From Rhizobium sullae (GTDB lineage: Bacteria > Pseudomonadota > Alphaproteobacteria > Rhizobiales > Rhizobiaceae): a DNA stretch of 64,000 bases. How positions within the stretch are numbered: the first letter of the stretch is position 1; each line of letters begins with the position of its first letter. The notes under the pieces were generated by a model, which made no database searches, was not told the origin of the DNA, and was given only the letters and a program-made list of their open reading frames with translations. The stretch covers positions 1,550,001 through 1,614,000 of the forward strand of contig NZ_CP104143.1 in NCBI RefSeq assembly GCF_025200715.1, in the 5' to 3' direction. Below, one piece after another: positions 8,750-17,416 of this stretch. Made by a program: the position numbers and the translations under genes.

Positions 8750-9673
8750 ATGCCCGATCATCCGCAGCAGCCCGCGTCTATCGACGAGACGATCGCCATG
8801 CTGGCAGGCGAGGATTATCTCGCGGGCCGGTCGCTGGCGACGGTGCTCTTTCTCGCCCTGAAGATGAAACGGCCGCTGTTTCTCGAAGGAGAGGCCGGCG
8901 TCGGGAAGACGGAGATCGCAAAGGTGCTTTCGAAAGCGCTCGACCGGCCGCTGATCCGGCTGCAATGCTACGAAGGCCTCGATATCGCATCCGCCGTCTA
9001 CGAGTGGAACTATCCGGCGCAGATGCTGGAGATCCGGCTTGCGGAAGCTTCCGGGTTGACGGATCGCAGCCGCATCGAATCCGATATCTTTTCCGAGCGC
9101 TACCTTATCCGCCGCCCGGTGTTGCAGGCACTTTCGTCCGCAGACGGTCGCGCGCCGGTCTTCCTGATCGACGAGCTCGATCGCACCGACGAAGCTTTCG
9201 AAGCTTTCCTGCTGGAAGTACTCTCGGATTTCCAGGTGACCATCCCCGAACTCGGGACCATCAAGGCCGCCGAGCCGCCGATCGTCATCATCACGACCAA
9301 CCGGACGCGCGAGGTACACGATGCGTTGAAGCGCCGCTGCCTCTATCACTGGGTTGATTATCCGGAAGCCGAGCAGGAACTCGAAATCATCCACCGGAAG
9401 GTGCCGGGCTGCAACGAGGCGCTGTCGCAGCAGATCGTCGCCTATGTGCAGAAGCTGCGCACGCTCGATCTCTTCAAGAATCCCGGGGTGGCCGAGACGA
9501 TCGACTGGGCGACGGCGCTCACCGAACTTGACCGTCTGGCGCTTGATCCGGAAACCATTTCCGACACGATCGGCACACTTTTGAAATATCAGGACGACAT
9601 TGCGCGCATCCAAGGCGGCGAGGGCGTGCAGGTGCTGAACGAGGTCAAAGACGAGTTGAGAGCCGCAGGCTAG
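8750..9673 (+). CDS. MoxR-family AAA+ ATPase (CoxD-like)
   Basis: A 307-residue AAA+ ATPase. Walker A is GEAGVGKTE at about residues 47-55 and Walker B is VFLIDELDRTDEAF at about 137-150. Sensor 1 is IIITTNRTREVHDALKRRCLYH, which includes the arginine finger region. The protein matches the CoxD/MoxR subgroup that works with a von Willebrand factor A partner to mature molybdenum hydroxylases such as CO dehydrogenase. That partner (CoxE-like) is encoded two bases downstream. GGAGGAG stands upstream of the start. It is likely the first gene of a five-gene maturation operon. Confidence 0.88.
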   Translation: MPDHPQQPASIDETIAMLAGEDYLAGRSLATVLFLALKMKRPLFLEGEAGVGKTEIAKVLSKALDRPLIRLQCYEGLDIASAVYEWNYPAQMLEIRLAEASGLTDRSRIESDIFSERYLIRRPVLQALSSADGRAPVFLIDELDRTDEAFEAFLLEVLSDFQVTIPELGTIKAAEPPIVIITTNRTREVHDALKRRCLYHWVDYPEAEQELEIIHRKVPGCNEALSQQIVAYVQKLRTLDLFKNPGVAETIDWATALTELDRLALDPETISDTIGTLLKYQDDIARIQGGEGVQVLNEVKDELRAAG

Positions 9674-9675
9674 AG

Positions 9676-10938
9676 ATGGAAACGCAAGCCCCGCACGACA
9701 GTATCGCGGTTCCGCCGTTGCCGCAGGGCGAGGGGCGCTTTGCCGACAATATCGTTTTCTTTGCCCGGACGCTTCGCAAGGCCGGTCTCAAGATCGGTCC
9801 GGGTTCCATTGTCGATGCCATCGAAGCGGTCGAGGCAATCGGCATGGGTTCGCGCGAGGAGTTCCACGCGGCGCTCTTTGCAGTCTTCGTCAAACGTCAC
9901 GAGGACAAGCCTGTTTTCGACGAAACCTTCAGACTTTTCTGGCGCTCCCGCGATCTGGTGGAGAAGATGATTGCGATGATGTCGCCGCGTGCCCCCGACA
10001 ATCGCGAAAAAGAAAAGGCGAAGGTGGGTGAGACGCGTGCCAGCGATGCGCTTCTCGGCGACCGGCGCGACAATAGACCAGCTCGCGATGAGCCGGATAT
10101 CGAAATCGATGCGCGGTTCACCACATCCGGCAACGAAGTCTTTCGCCGGATGGATTTCGCGCAGATGTCGACGGCGGAAATTGCGTTGGCGAGAAAAGAA
10201 CTCGCCCGGCTGCAACTGCCGCTCGACAGCGTGCCGACGCGGCGCTTCAGGCAATCGCATGTTCACCGGCAGGTCGATCCGCGGGCGACGATGCGCTCGG
10301 CGCTGCGCACCGGCGGCTCGCTGATCCTGCCGCGCTATCGCGAACAGAAGGAAATCCAGCCACCCTTGGTGGTGCTTGCGGATATTTCGGGCTCGATGAG
10401 CCAGTACACCCGCATCTTCCTGCATTTCCTGCATGTGCTGACGGAAAGCAGGCGCCGCGTTCACACATTCCTTTTTGGAACGCGGCTCACCAACGTCACG
10501 CGGCAGATGCGCCACAAGGATGCGGACCAAGCCTTGGACGAATGTGCTAGCGCCGTGAAGGACTGGTCCGGCGGCACACGCATCGGCGAAACGCTGAAGG
10601 AATTCAACCGGTTGTGGGCGCGCCGCGTCCTCGGCCAGGGAGCCCTGGTGCTGCTGATCACCGACGGGTTGGAGCGGGAAGGCATCGAGTTGCTGGCCGA
10701 AGAGATGGACCGGCTACACCGATCCTGCCGGCGGCTGATCTGGCTGAACCCGCTTCTGCGCTTCGATGGCTTCGAGCCGCGGGCTCGCGGCGTTCGCGCC
10801 ATGCTGCCGCATGTTGACGAATTCCGTCCGGTTCACAATCTATCCTCCTTGAGCGACCTTGCTGTGGCGCTCGGCGCAGGCAGATCGCCGACACACGATC
10901 GGCGGCGTTATCTCGAGAAAATGAAAGGCATGGCATGA
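9676..10938 (+). CDS. CoxE-like VWA-domain protein
   Basis: A 420-residue cytoplasmic protein. The N-terminal half carries the alpha-helical CoxE pattern (FFARTLRKAGLKIGPGSI with an EEFHAALFAVFVKRHED segment). The C-terminal half is a von Willebrand factor A domain with an intact MIDAS motif, LADISGSMSQ, near residue 236, and the later LITDGLEREG. CoxE-type proteins act with MoxR/CoxD ATPases in metal-centre assembly. Its stop overlaps the start of the XdhC-like gene (ATGA at 10935-10938), which supports translational coupling and a shared role. Confidence 0.85.
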   Translation: METQAPHDSIAVPPLPQGEGRFADNIVFFARTLRKAGLKIGPGSIVDAIEAVEAIGMGSREEFHAALFAVFVKRHEDKPVFDETFRLFWRSRDLVEKMIAMMSPRAPDNREKEKAKVGETRASDALLGDRRDNRPARDEPDIEIDARFTTSGNEVFRRMDFAQMSTAEIALARKELARLQLPLDSVPTRRFRQSHVHRQVDPRATMRSALRTGGSLILPRYREQKEIQPPLVVLADISGSMSQYTRIFLHFLHVLTESRRRVHTFLFGTRLTNVTRQMRHKDADQALDECASAVKDWSGGTRIGETLKEFNRLWARRVLGQGALVLLITDGLEREGIELLAEEMDRLHRSCRRLIWLNPLLRFDGFEPRARGVRAMLPHVDEFRPVHNLSSLSDLAVALGAGRSPTHDRRRYLEKMKGMA

Positions 10939-11264
10939 GCGAGACGTCTTTCCGCCTCGATCCGCTGATGGCGGCGGAGGAATGGAAGAAGAGCGGCCGC
11001 GACGTGGCGATCGCGACCGTCATCGAAACCTGGGGTTCGGCTCCGCGCCCCGCTGGCAGCCATCTGGTGATCGATGGCGACGGCAATTTCGAGGGCTCGG
11101 TCTCCGGCGGCTGCGTCGAAGGTGCGGTCATCGCCGAGGCGATGGACGTGATCGGCGACGGCAAGGCGAAGATGCTGGAATTCGGGGTTGCCGACGAGAC
11201 TGCCTGGCGCGTCGGGCTATCCTGCGGCGGCCGCATCCGCGTCTTTGTCGAAAGGCTCGGCTGA
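10935..11264 (+). CDS. XdhC/CoxI-family N-terminal domain protein
   Basis: A 109-residue protein consisting only of the XdhC_CoxI domain: IATVIETWGSAPRPAGSHLV followed by GSVSGGCVEGAVIAEA and a C-terminal SCGGRIRVFVERL. XdhC delivers sulfurated molybdenum cofactor to xanthine dehydrogenase and related enzymes. In most family members this domain is fused to a Rossmann domain; here the Rossmann half is a separate overlapping gene (ATGA at 11261-11264). The gene also overlaps the CoxE-like gene at its 5' end. No frameshift is needed to explain the split, because each gene has a proper start and stop. Confidence 0.85.
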   Translation: MSETSFRLDPLMAAEEWKKSGRDVAIATVIETWGSAPRPAGSHLVIDGDGNFEGSVSGGCVEGAVIAEAMDVIGDGKAKMLEFGVADETAWRVGLSCGGRIRVFVERLG

Positions 11265-11971
11265 TGGACATTGCCAATCTGGAGCGCCTGAACGCCGCCC
11301 GCCGGGCGCGCAAGGCCGTGATGCTGGTTACGGACCTGGAGCGTGGAACGGATCGTGTGATCCTCGAAGGCGGGCCTGTCGATGGCGCGCTCGGTGATGC
11401 GGTGGCGGCGGCATTCCGCTCTGGCAAGTCCGCCACTTGCGAGATCGATGGCGGCAGATACTTTCTCAACGTGCATCTGCCGCCGGCGCATATCGTCATC
11501 ATCGGGGCAGTGCATATCAGCCAGGTCCTGGCGCAGATGGCGGCGCTTGCCGGCTTCGACGTCCGCATCATCGATCCGCGGACTGCCTTTGCAACGCCGG
11601 AGCGTTTCGCCGGGACAGACCTGACGGCTGATTGGCCGATCGATGTCCTGAAGGACCGTCCACTCGATGCCTACACGGCCGTCGTCGCGGTCACGCACGA
11701 TCCGAAGATCGACGACTTCCCGATTGCCGAGGCGCTTCGGACCGGCTGCTTCTATATCGGCGCGCTCGGCAGCCGCAAGACCCACGGCTCGCGTCTCGAT
11801 CGGCTGAAGAAGGAAGGTTTTTCCGACGGCGAGCTGGCCCGGATCAAGGGCCCGATCGGGCTTGATATCGGCGCCTCCAGCCCGGCGGAGATCGCCGTCG
11901 CGGTTCTTGGGCAGATCATCCAGGCACTGCGCTCGCGCGACATCACGTCTCCGAAAGGCGACAAGGCATGA
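11264..11971 (+). CDS. XdhC Rossmann-domain protein
   Basis: A 235-residue protein carrying a short lead region (residues 1-75) and the XdhC Rossmann domain. The nucleotide-binding strand is HIVIIGAVHISQVLAQMAAL, followed by FDVRIIDPR. The later motifs AVVAVTHDPKIDD, FYIGALGSRKTHGSRLDRL and GLDIGASSPAEIAVAVLGQI are signatures of the XdhC C-terminal domain. It overlaps the XdhC_CoxI gene before it and the MocA-like gene after it (ATGA at 11968-11971). In the family model the two XdhC parts hold and insert the molybdenum cofactor. Confidence 0.87.
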   Translation: MDIANLERLNAARRARKAVMLVTDLERGTDRVILEGGPVDGALGDAVAAAFRSGKSATCEIDGGRYFLNVHLPPAHIVIIGAVHISQVLAQMAALAGFDVRIIDPRTAFATPERFAGTDLTADWPIDVLKDRPLDAYTAVVAVTHDPKIDDFPIAEALRTGCFYIGALGSRKTHGSRLDRLKKEGFSDGELARIKGPIGLDIGASSPAEIAVAVLGQIIQALRSRDITSPKGDKA

Positions 11972-13602
11972 TCTTTGGCGAATTCGGTGTCAACGGTGCG
12001 GAAGGGCTCGTGCTCGCCCATTCGATTAAGATGGCGGACGGGACGCTGCCGAAAGGACATGTGGTTGATGCTGCGGACGTTGTGTGGCTGAAGAAATCGG
12101 GAGTGGAGAAGATTGTTGCGGCGCGCCTCGAGGACGGCGACCTCGGCGAGGACGAAGCCGCCGCGCGGCTGGGTGAGGCGATCGCTCCGGATCATCTCCG
12201 CTTTTCGGAGGCAGCGACTGGCCGCGTGAACATCTATGCCTCGACGGACGGGCTTTTTGTGGCTAACCGGGAAGCTGTCGATCGGCTGAACCGCATCGAT
12301 CCTGCGATCACGCTCGCCTGTCTTGCAGACCATACGCATGTCAGCGCGGGCGACATGGTGGCGACCTTCAAGGTTATTCCGCTGGCGGTTCCAGGTGCGA
12401 AGATCGATACTGCCTGCGCCGAGCTCCGCGCGACCGCACCATTTCAGGTGAAACCGTTTGCCGATCACGCCGTTTCGCTGATTGCCACGGAGCTGCCCTC
12501 GTTGAAGGTGTCGGTGATGGACAAGACGGCGCGCATCCTGGAGCGGCGACTGGCCGCTTCCGGCAACCGGCTGTCGCGGGAGCGGCGCGTGCCCCATGAG
12601 GCTAAGGCGCTTGCGGCCTCGATCAAGGATGTCATGGCGATTCCGGAGGACGCGCCGAAGCTCGTCGTCGTTTTCGGCGCCTCGGCGGTCATCGACGCGG
12701 CGGATGTCATTCCGGAAGCGATACGCGACGCGGGCGGGCGCATCCTAAGTGTCGGCATGCCGGTCGATCCGGGAAATCTGATGGTCCTTGGCCGCATCGG
12801 CGAAACTTATGTCGTCGGCGCTCCGGGCTGTGCCCGCAGCCCGAAGGAAAACGGCTTCGACTGGGTTCTCGACCGCATCCTGGCCGGCGAGGAACCGCGC
12901 GCGCGCGACGTCACCGGAATGGGCGTCGGAGGCCTGCTGATGGAGATACAATCGCGGCCACAGCCGCGCGACGTGCCTGCCAGGAAACGTGCGGATGCTT
13001 CCGTTGCGATCGTCCTGCTTGCCGCCGGCCGGGCGCGCCGCATGGGCGAGGGCGGCCGGCACAAGCTGCTGGCCGAATTCGACGGCATGCCGCTGGTGCG
13101 CCGCTCGGCATCGATTGCTGTTGCCAGCAGGGCTTCGTCAGTCACGGTCGTGACGGGTCATCGCCGTGCCGAGATTGAAGTCGCACTTGATGGCTTGAGC
13201 GTGCAGCTGGTCTTCAACGCTGATTATGCTTCCGGCATGGCAAGCTCTCTCGCGGCCGGCTTCGCGAATGCCCATGCGGGCGGCGCAGACGGCGTCCTCG
13301 TCATGCTTGCGGATATGCCGGGGGTCTCGACGGCGGACCTCGATCATTTGATCAGCGCATTCGAGCAGGCCGAAGGCCGGGCGATCGTTCGGGCGGTCTC
13401 CGGAGGCAAGCGCGGAAATCCCGTCATTCTGCCACGATCACTGTATCATCCAGTGCTTGCGCTCGAAGGCGATGTCGGTGCGCGCCACATCATCGAGACG
13501 GCAGGGCTACCGGTCGTCGATGTCGACATCGGCGAGAGCGCGCATCTCGACGTGGATACACCGGAGGCGATTGCCGCGGCAGGCGGCATACTGAAAGGAT
13601 AG
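11968..13602 (+). CDS. molybdopterin-binding / MocA-like molybdenum cofactor cytidylyltransferase fusion
   Basis: A 544-residue two-domain protein. Residues 1 to about 340 form a MoeA/MogA-like molybdopterin-binding region, with FGASAVIDAADVIPEAI and the later GCARSPKENGFDWVL segment. From about residue 348 comes a MobA-like nucleotidyltransferase domain: VLLAAGRARRMGEGGRHKLL, VTGHRRAEI and VLVMLADMPGVS. This resembles MocA, which attaches CMP to molybdopterin to form the cytosine dinucleotide cofactor of xanthine dehydrogenase/CO dehydrogenase-type enzymes. It overlaps the XdhC gene by four bases and ends two bases before the TfoX-like gene. The domain pair supports the view that this cluster prepares a cytosine-type molybdenum cofactor. 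Confidence 0.85.
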   Translation: MIFGEFGVNGAEGLVLAHSIKMADGTLPKGHVVDAADVVWLKKSGVEKIVAARLEDGDLGEDEAAARLGEAIAPDHLRFSEAATGRVNIYASTDGLFVANREAVDRLNRIDPAITLACLADHTHVSAGDMVATFKVIPLAVPGAKIDTACAELRATAPFQVKPFADHAVSLIATELPSLKVSVMDKTARILERRLAASGNRLSRERRVPHEAKALAASIKDVMAIPEDAPKLVVVFGASAVIDAADVIPEAIRDAGGRILSVGMPVDPGNLMVLGRIGETYVVGAPGCARSPKENGFDWVLDRILAGEEPRARDVTGMGVGGLLMEIQSRPQPRDVPARKRADASVAIVLLAAGRARRMGEGGRHKLLAEFDGMPLVRRSASIAVASRASSVTVVTGHRRAEIEVALDGLSVQLVFNADYASGMASSLAAGFANAHAGGADGVLVMLADMPGVSTADLDHLISAFEQAEGRAIVRAVSGGKRGNPVILPRSLYHPVLALEGDVGARHIIETAGLPVVDVDIGESAHLDVDTPEAIAAAGGILKG

Positions 13603-13604
13603 AA

Positions 13605-13922
13605 ATGGACGCGGCTGGTATAGAGGAAATGTTTCAGGGGCTCGGTCCCGTGACGATCAAGCGCATGTTCGGCGGCAAGGGCATCTATCACCTCGGCCGC
13701 ATCGTCGCCGTCGAAGTCGGCGGCGAGGTGCTGCTCAAGGCGGACGGCGAGAGCTCGCCGGAATTTGCCGCAGCGGGCTCCAGCCAATGGGTCTATGAGG
13801 GCAAGAAAGGCAATCCGGTTAAAATGCCCTACTGGTCGATCCCGGAAGCCGCCTATGACGATCCGGATGAAATGGCGAAATGGGTCCGGCTTGCCTACGA
13901 GGCGTCGCTCAGAGCCGAATAA
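13605..13922 (+). CDS. TfoX N-terminal domain protein
   Basis: A 105-residue protein matching the TfoX/Sxy N-terminal domain: IEEMFQGLGPVTIKRMFGGKGIY, then KADGESSPEFAAAGSSQWVY and a C-terminal YWSIPEAAYDDPDEMAKWV. In gammaproteobacteria full-length Sxy promotes competence gene expression with CRP. Stand-alone N-terminal domain proteins are common in rhizobia and their function is not settled. It is separated from the MocA-like gene by two bases, so it is transcribed with the cluster, but a role in molybdenum metabolism is not implied. It converges on the Nudix gene with no gap. Confidence 0.8.
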   Translation: MDAAGIEEMFQGLGPVTIKRMFGGKGIYHLGRIVAVEVGGEVLLKADGESSPEFAAAGSSQWVYEGKKGNPVKMPYWSIPEAAYDDPDEMAKWVRLAYEASLRAE

Positions 13923-14345
13923 TCAGCGGAAGTCTTCGCTGTCCAGATAACCGATTGCGGCCTTGGCGAAGTCGGAGAGCGGAGTCGGCAGTTCGGATCG
14001 CGTGAACCAACCGAAATCCGAGAGTTTTTCCGGCTCCGTCAGCTGAGGATCGCCTTCGACCTGTCGAGCGATATAGAGAAACGAGACCCAATGCTGCGCG
14101 TCAGGGCCTGAAATCACTTCCGCGTGACCGAGAAGTTCGGTTCGAGCAATCGTCAATCCGGTTTCTTCCTCGGCTTCGCGGCGCGCGGCTTCGGCTGTTG
14201 GCTCCATATGGTCGACTTTGCCGCCGACGATGCTCCAGTGACCGGCTTCGGGCGCACCAATGCGCCTGTAAAGCAAGATCTTGCGGTCGCGCAAAATCAC
14301 CATGCCGACGCCGAGACCCGGAAAATCGATGCCAGGCTTGCCCAT
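13923..14345 (-). CDS. Nudix hydrolase
   Basis: A 140-residue Nudix hydrolase. The box runs from Gly42 to Leu64 and fits GX5EX7REUXEEXGU exactly (Glu48, Arg56-Glu57, Glu60-Glu61, Gly63). The family hydrolyses nucleoside diphosphates linked to another group; the short form here, with an N-terminal VGMVILRDRKILLYRR strand pair, resembles the NUDT15/MutT-like ADP-ribose or dNTP pyrophosphatases. The exact substrate is unknown. It lies seven bases downstream of the DEAD-box helicase on the same strand, so the two probably share a transcript. Confidence 0.88.
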   Translation of the reverse strand: MGKPGIDFPGLGVGMVILRDRKILLYRRIGAPEAGHWSIVGGKVDHMEPTAEAARREAEEETGLTIARTELLGHAEVISGPDAQHWVSFLYIARQVEGDPQLTEPEKLSDFGWFTRSELPTPLSDFAKAAIGYLDSEDFR

Positions 14346-14352
14346 CGGACGA

Positions 14353-15849
14353 TCAGATCTTGGCGTTTGCCGCGATCAGCATGAAAGCGGGAATGTCGTC
14401 GCCGAAACCGACGGGCGTCGGGCCGTCGTCGTGGTCGCGATAGCGGCGGCGGTCACGACTGTCGTCGTTTGCCGGGTAGGGCCTAGAGTTGCGCGCGCTG
14501 TTCTGCGGCTTGTTTTCTGTTTTGCGCTCGTGCTTCACGCTTTCGGCCTTTGCTGGTGCTGCTGCTTCGATGGCTTCGACGGCATTATCCTCGGCGCCGA
14601 CATCATTTTTATGAACCCGGCGTTCCTTAGGGCGGCCACGGCCGCCCTTGTCGCGATCCCGGCTACCCGCGCGGCGCGGGCGATCGTCTTCGCGGCCCGG
14701 TTCCGGAGGCGGAAGAGCGGAAAGATCGCCACTCAGCCATTCGACCTTCTCGCCGATCAGCTTTTCGATCGCGTCGGCATGTTTCTGGTCACGGCTGGTG
14801 ACGATGGTGAAGGCAGCGCCGGAACGGCCCGCGCGGCCAGTGCGGCCGATGCGGTGCACGTAATCCTCGGCATGGATCGGAACATCGAAGTTGAAGACGT
14901 GGCTGACGTCAGGAATGTCGAGACCGCGGGCGGCGACGTCGGAGGCGACGAGCAGTTGCAGCTGCCCGTCACGGAAGCTCTGAAGCATATTCGTGCGCGA
15001 ACGCTGGTCCATGTCCCCGTGGAGCGCACCGACGGAGAAGCCATGGCGTTCCAGGGAACGAAAGAGGTCGGCCACGTCCTTCTTGCGGTTGCAGAAAATG
15101 ATCGCGTTCTTCAACTCTTCCTGCGCACGGACGAGCTCTCGCAGGGCGGCGCGCTTCTCGTAATCCTTGCCGTGGGAGGCGACGAAGCGCTGCGTGATGT
15201 TCGCGGCGGCGGAGGCCGGCTTTGCGACTTCGATGCGTTCCGGATTCTGCAGGAACCGGTCGGCGAGCTTCTGGATTTCCGGCGGCATGGTCGCCGAGAA
15301 GAACAGCGTCTGGCGCGTGAAGGGGATGAGTTTGGCGATACGCTCGATATCGGGGATGAAGCCCATGTCGAGCATGCGATCTGCCTCGTCGATGACGAAG
15401 ATTTCGACGGCACTCATCAGGAGCTTGCCGCGCTCGAAATGGTCGAGCAGGCGGCCGGGTGTGCAGATGAGGACGTCTGCGCCACGCTCGAGCTTGCGGT
15501 CCTGGTCTTCGAAGGATACCCCGCCGATCAGCAGCGCCACGTTCAGGCGATGGTTCTTTCCGTACTTCTCGAAGTTTTCAGCGACCTGCGCGGCGAGTTC
15601 GCGCGTCGGCTCGAGGATGAGCGTCCGCGGCATGCGGGCACGGGCACGGCCCTTTTCCAAGAGTGACAACATCGGCAGCACGAAGGATGCCGTCTTGCCC
15701 GTACCGGTCTGCGCGATCCCGCAAATGTCACGGCGCTGCAGGGCGAACGGAATTGCTCCTGCCTGGATAGGAGTGGGGATCGTGTAGCCGGCGTCGGTAA
15801 CGGCGGAAAGCACTTTTTGGCTCAGGCCAAGATCAGCAAATGTCGTCAA
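14353..15849 (-). CDS. DEAD-box RNA helicase, RhlE type
   Basis: A 498-residue ATP-dependent RNA helicase. Motifs in order are a Q-motif (GYTIPTPIQAGAIP), Walker A AQTGTGKT at residues 46-53, PTRELAAQ, TPGRLLDHF, DEAD at 154-157, the SAT motif and RGLDIPDVSHVFNFD, and finally HRIGRTGRAGRSG. After about residue 375 comes a long basic, disordered tail (RPRRAGSRDRDKGGRGRPKER). The tail is expected to bind RNA. RhlE-like helicases act in ribosome assembly or RNA decay. The nearest subgroup is RhlE by core pattern; assignment to a particular numbered paralogue is not possible here. Confidence 0.92.
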   Translation of the reverse strand: MTTFADLGLSQKVLSAVTDAGYTIPTPIQAGAIPFALQRRDICGIAQTGTGKTASFVLPMLSLLEKGRARARMPRTLILEPTRELAAQVAENFEKYGKNHRLNVALLIGGVSFEDQDRKLERGADVLICTPGRLLDHFERGKLLMSAVEIFVIDEADRMLDMGFIPDIERIAKLIPFTRQTLFFSATMPPEIQKLADRFLQNPERIEVAKPASAAANITQRFVASHGKDYEKRAALRELVRAQEELKNAIIFCNRKKDVADLFRSLERHGFSVGALHGDMDQRSRTNMLQSFRDGQLQLLVASDVAARGLDIPDVSHVFNFDVPIHAEDYVHRIGRTGRAGRSGAAFTIVTSRDQKHADAIEKLIGEKVEWLSGDLSALPPPEPGREDDRPRRAGSRDRDKGGRGRPKERRVHKNDVGAEDNAVEAIEAAAPAKAESVKHERKTENKPQNSARNSRPYPANDDSRDRRRYRDHDDGPTPVGFGDDIPAFMLIAANAKI

Positions 15850-16005
15850 GGGGGAAACTATTTCCGTTCAGGTTCGGCCATACTCTGTTGAGTCGGCAGG
15901 ATTGCATGCCGCAATGCAGCGCGACATAATCCCAAACGGCTTGCAAGTCAAGGAATACGGGCCCTGCGGCGCTCGTATAGGTAAAACTGTCGTTACTGCA
16001 GTTGA

Positions 16006-17316
16006 TTATTTGATGTAAGTGGCAAGTTTAAGACCGGCATTCATGAAATACACAGGATCGACCGCGCGGCCGTTCTGGCGTACCTCGTAATGCAGATGCG
16101 TACCCGTCGAGCGGCCGGTGCTACCGGCAAGGCCGATCACATCCGACCGGCCGACCGTATCGCCGGCCCTCACCAGGATCTGCGACATATGGCCGTAACG
16201 GGTGGAAACGCCGTTGCCGTGATCAATCTCGACCATGTTGCCGTAGCCGCCTGTCCAGCCCGCATTGACGACCGTGCCCGGGGCTGTAGGACGCACTCTC
16301 TCACCCGGGGCAAAGCGGAAATCAACGCCGGAATGGAAGGCGAGGCGGCCGAGGAAGGGATCGCGCCGATTGCCGAAGGGGCTGGTGATTTCCTTGCCGA
16401 TCGCCGGATTGCGGAACGGGAGGGTTTCGGCCGTGCTGCGAACGGCTTCAAGGCGCGTCAAGGCGGCATCGAGCTGCGCGAGGGAATTGTTGAAATCGTC
16501 GCCGTTTTCCGGCTCGACATACGGGCCGCCTACGGCGCTGTCATCCGCGGACTTGACGGCAGCCTGTTCCGGCACAGCAATCCTGAAGCGGGTCAGGACT
16601 TTCTCGATACTGTTGGCGGCATTGCCTGCATCCGCCGTCAATTGTTCGAGACGGGCGCGCTGATCTTCTTCCACGCCTTTCAGCGAAAGCGTGACCTTCG
16701 AGAACAGTCGGTCGGCACGATCGCCGATGGTTTCGGGTGCTGGTACATAGGCGAGTGCGGAATTGCCGGGCGCCGCGCCGGCCGGTTCGCCGGTGCCTGC
16801 CAGCAGCTTGCCTATGGCCTCGGCACCCCCTGAAAGGGATGCACGTTTATCCCTCGTCGCGGGTTCGAAGGATTGGACCGGCACCACGGTCTCATCCTTC
16901 CCCGTCAGCCCGGAATTTTCGGCACGGTCGAGGAGGGAGCCGAGCTTGCCATGGCGCGAGGTCAGCGCCATCTGCTGCTCCATGAGCTTGTCAACCTTGT
17001 CCTCCACCAGCTGCTGGTCGAGCAGCTGACGCGAGGTGACCCGGTCGACCTGCGCACGCAGAGCCGCGATGCGATCTTCATAATCATGCTGCATGCGGGC
17101 CTGGCGCGCCATGGTGGCGCCGATCAGGTCGTCGCGAAGGACGAGGTAGGAGGTTGCAAGCAGATAGCCGATCACCAAGACGCCGGTAAAGCAGAAGGCA
17201 AGCGCTGCCATCCACGGCTTTATGGTTACGTGCCGGACTTTGTCGCCGCTGGCGAGAATGAGGATATGTTCCTGCGAACGCTTGCCGAATACGCGATTAT
17301 GCTGTGCGTGCGTCAC
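16006..17316 (-). CDS. M23/LytM-family peptidase with coiled coil
   Basis: A 436-residue envelope protein starting at GTG 17316, with GGGAGA upstream. After about 33 cytoplasmic residues there is one transmembrane helix (MAALAFCFTGVLVIGYLLA). A coiled-coil region (about 70-150) follows, then a linker, then a C-terminal LytM domain from about 310. The domain keeps the zinc ligands: HSGVDF (HxxxD) and THLHYEVR (HxH), plus the MVEIDHGNGVSTRYGHM strand. It therefore looks active as a DD-endopeptidase, or as an amidase activator of the EnvC/NlpD kind, acting on peptidoglycan in the periplasm. It stands alone between short intergenic gaps. Confidence 0.9.
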   Translation of the reverse strand: MTHAQHNRVFGKRSQEHILILASGDKVRHVTIKPWMAALAFCFTGVLVIGYLLATSYLVLRDDLIGATMARQARMQHDYEDRIAALRAQVDRVTSRQLLDQQLVEDKVDKLMEQQMALTSRHGKLGSLLDRAENSGLTGKDETVVPVQSFEPATRDKRASLSGGAEAIGKLLAGTGEPAGAAPGNSALAYVPAPETIGDRADRLFSKVTLSLKGVEEDQRARLEQLTADAGNAANSIEKVLTRFRIAVPEQAAVKSADDSAVGGPYVEPENGDDFNNSLAQLDAALTRLEAVRSTAETLPFRNPAIGKEITSPFGNRRDPFLGRLAFHSGVDFRFAPGERVRPTAPGTVVNAGWTGGYGNMVEIDHGNGVSTRYGHMSQILVRAGDTVGRSDVIGLAGSTGRSTGTHLHYEVRQNGRAVDPVYFMNAGLKLATYIK

Positions 17317-17416
17317 GGAGAATCTCCCAATTGATGCGCCCGTGCTTCGATCAGGAGTGATTACACATCGTTATGGTTAACAAATACCCAAGCTGGCTCG
17401 TTAATGCATGTATAGG

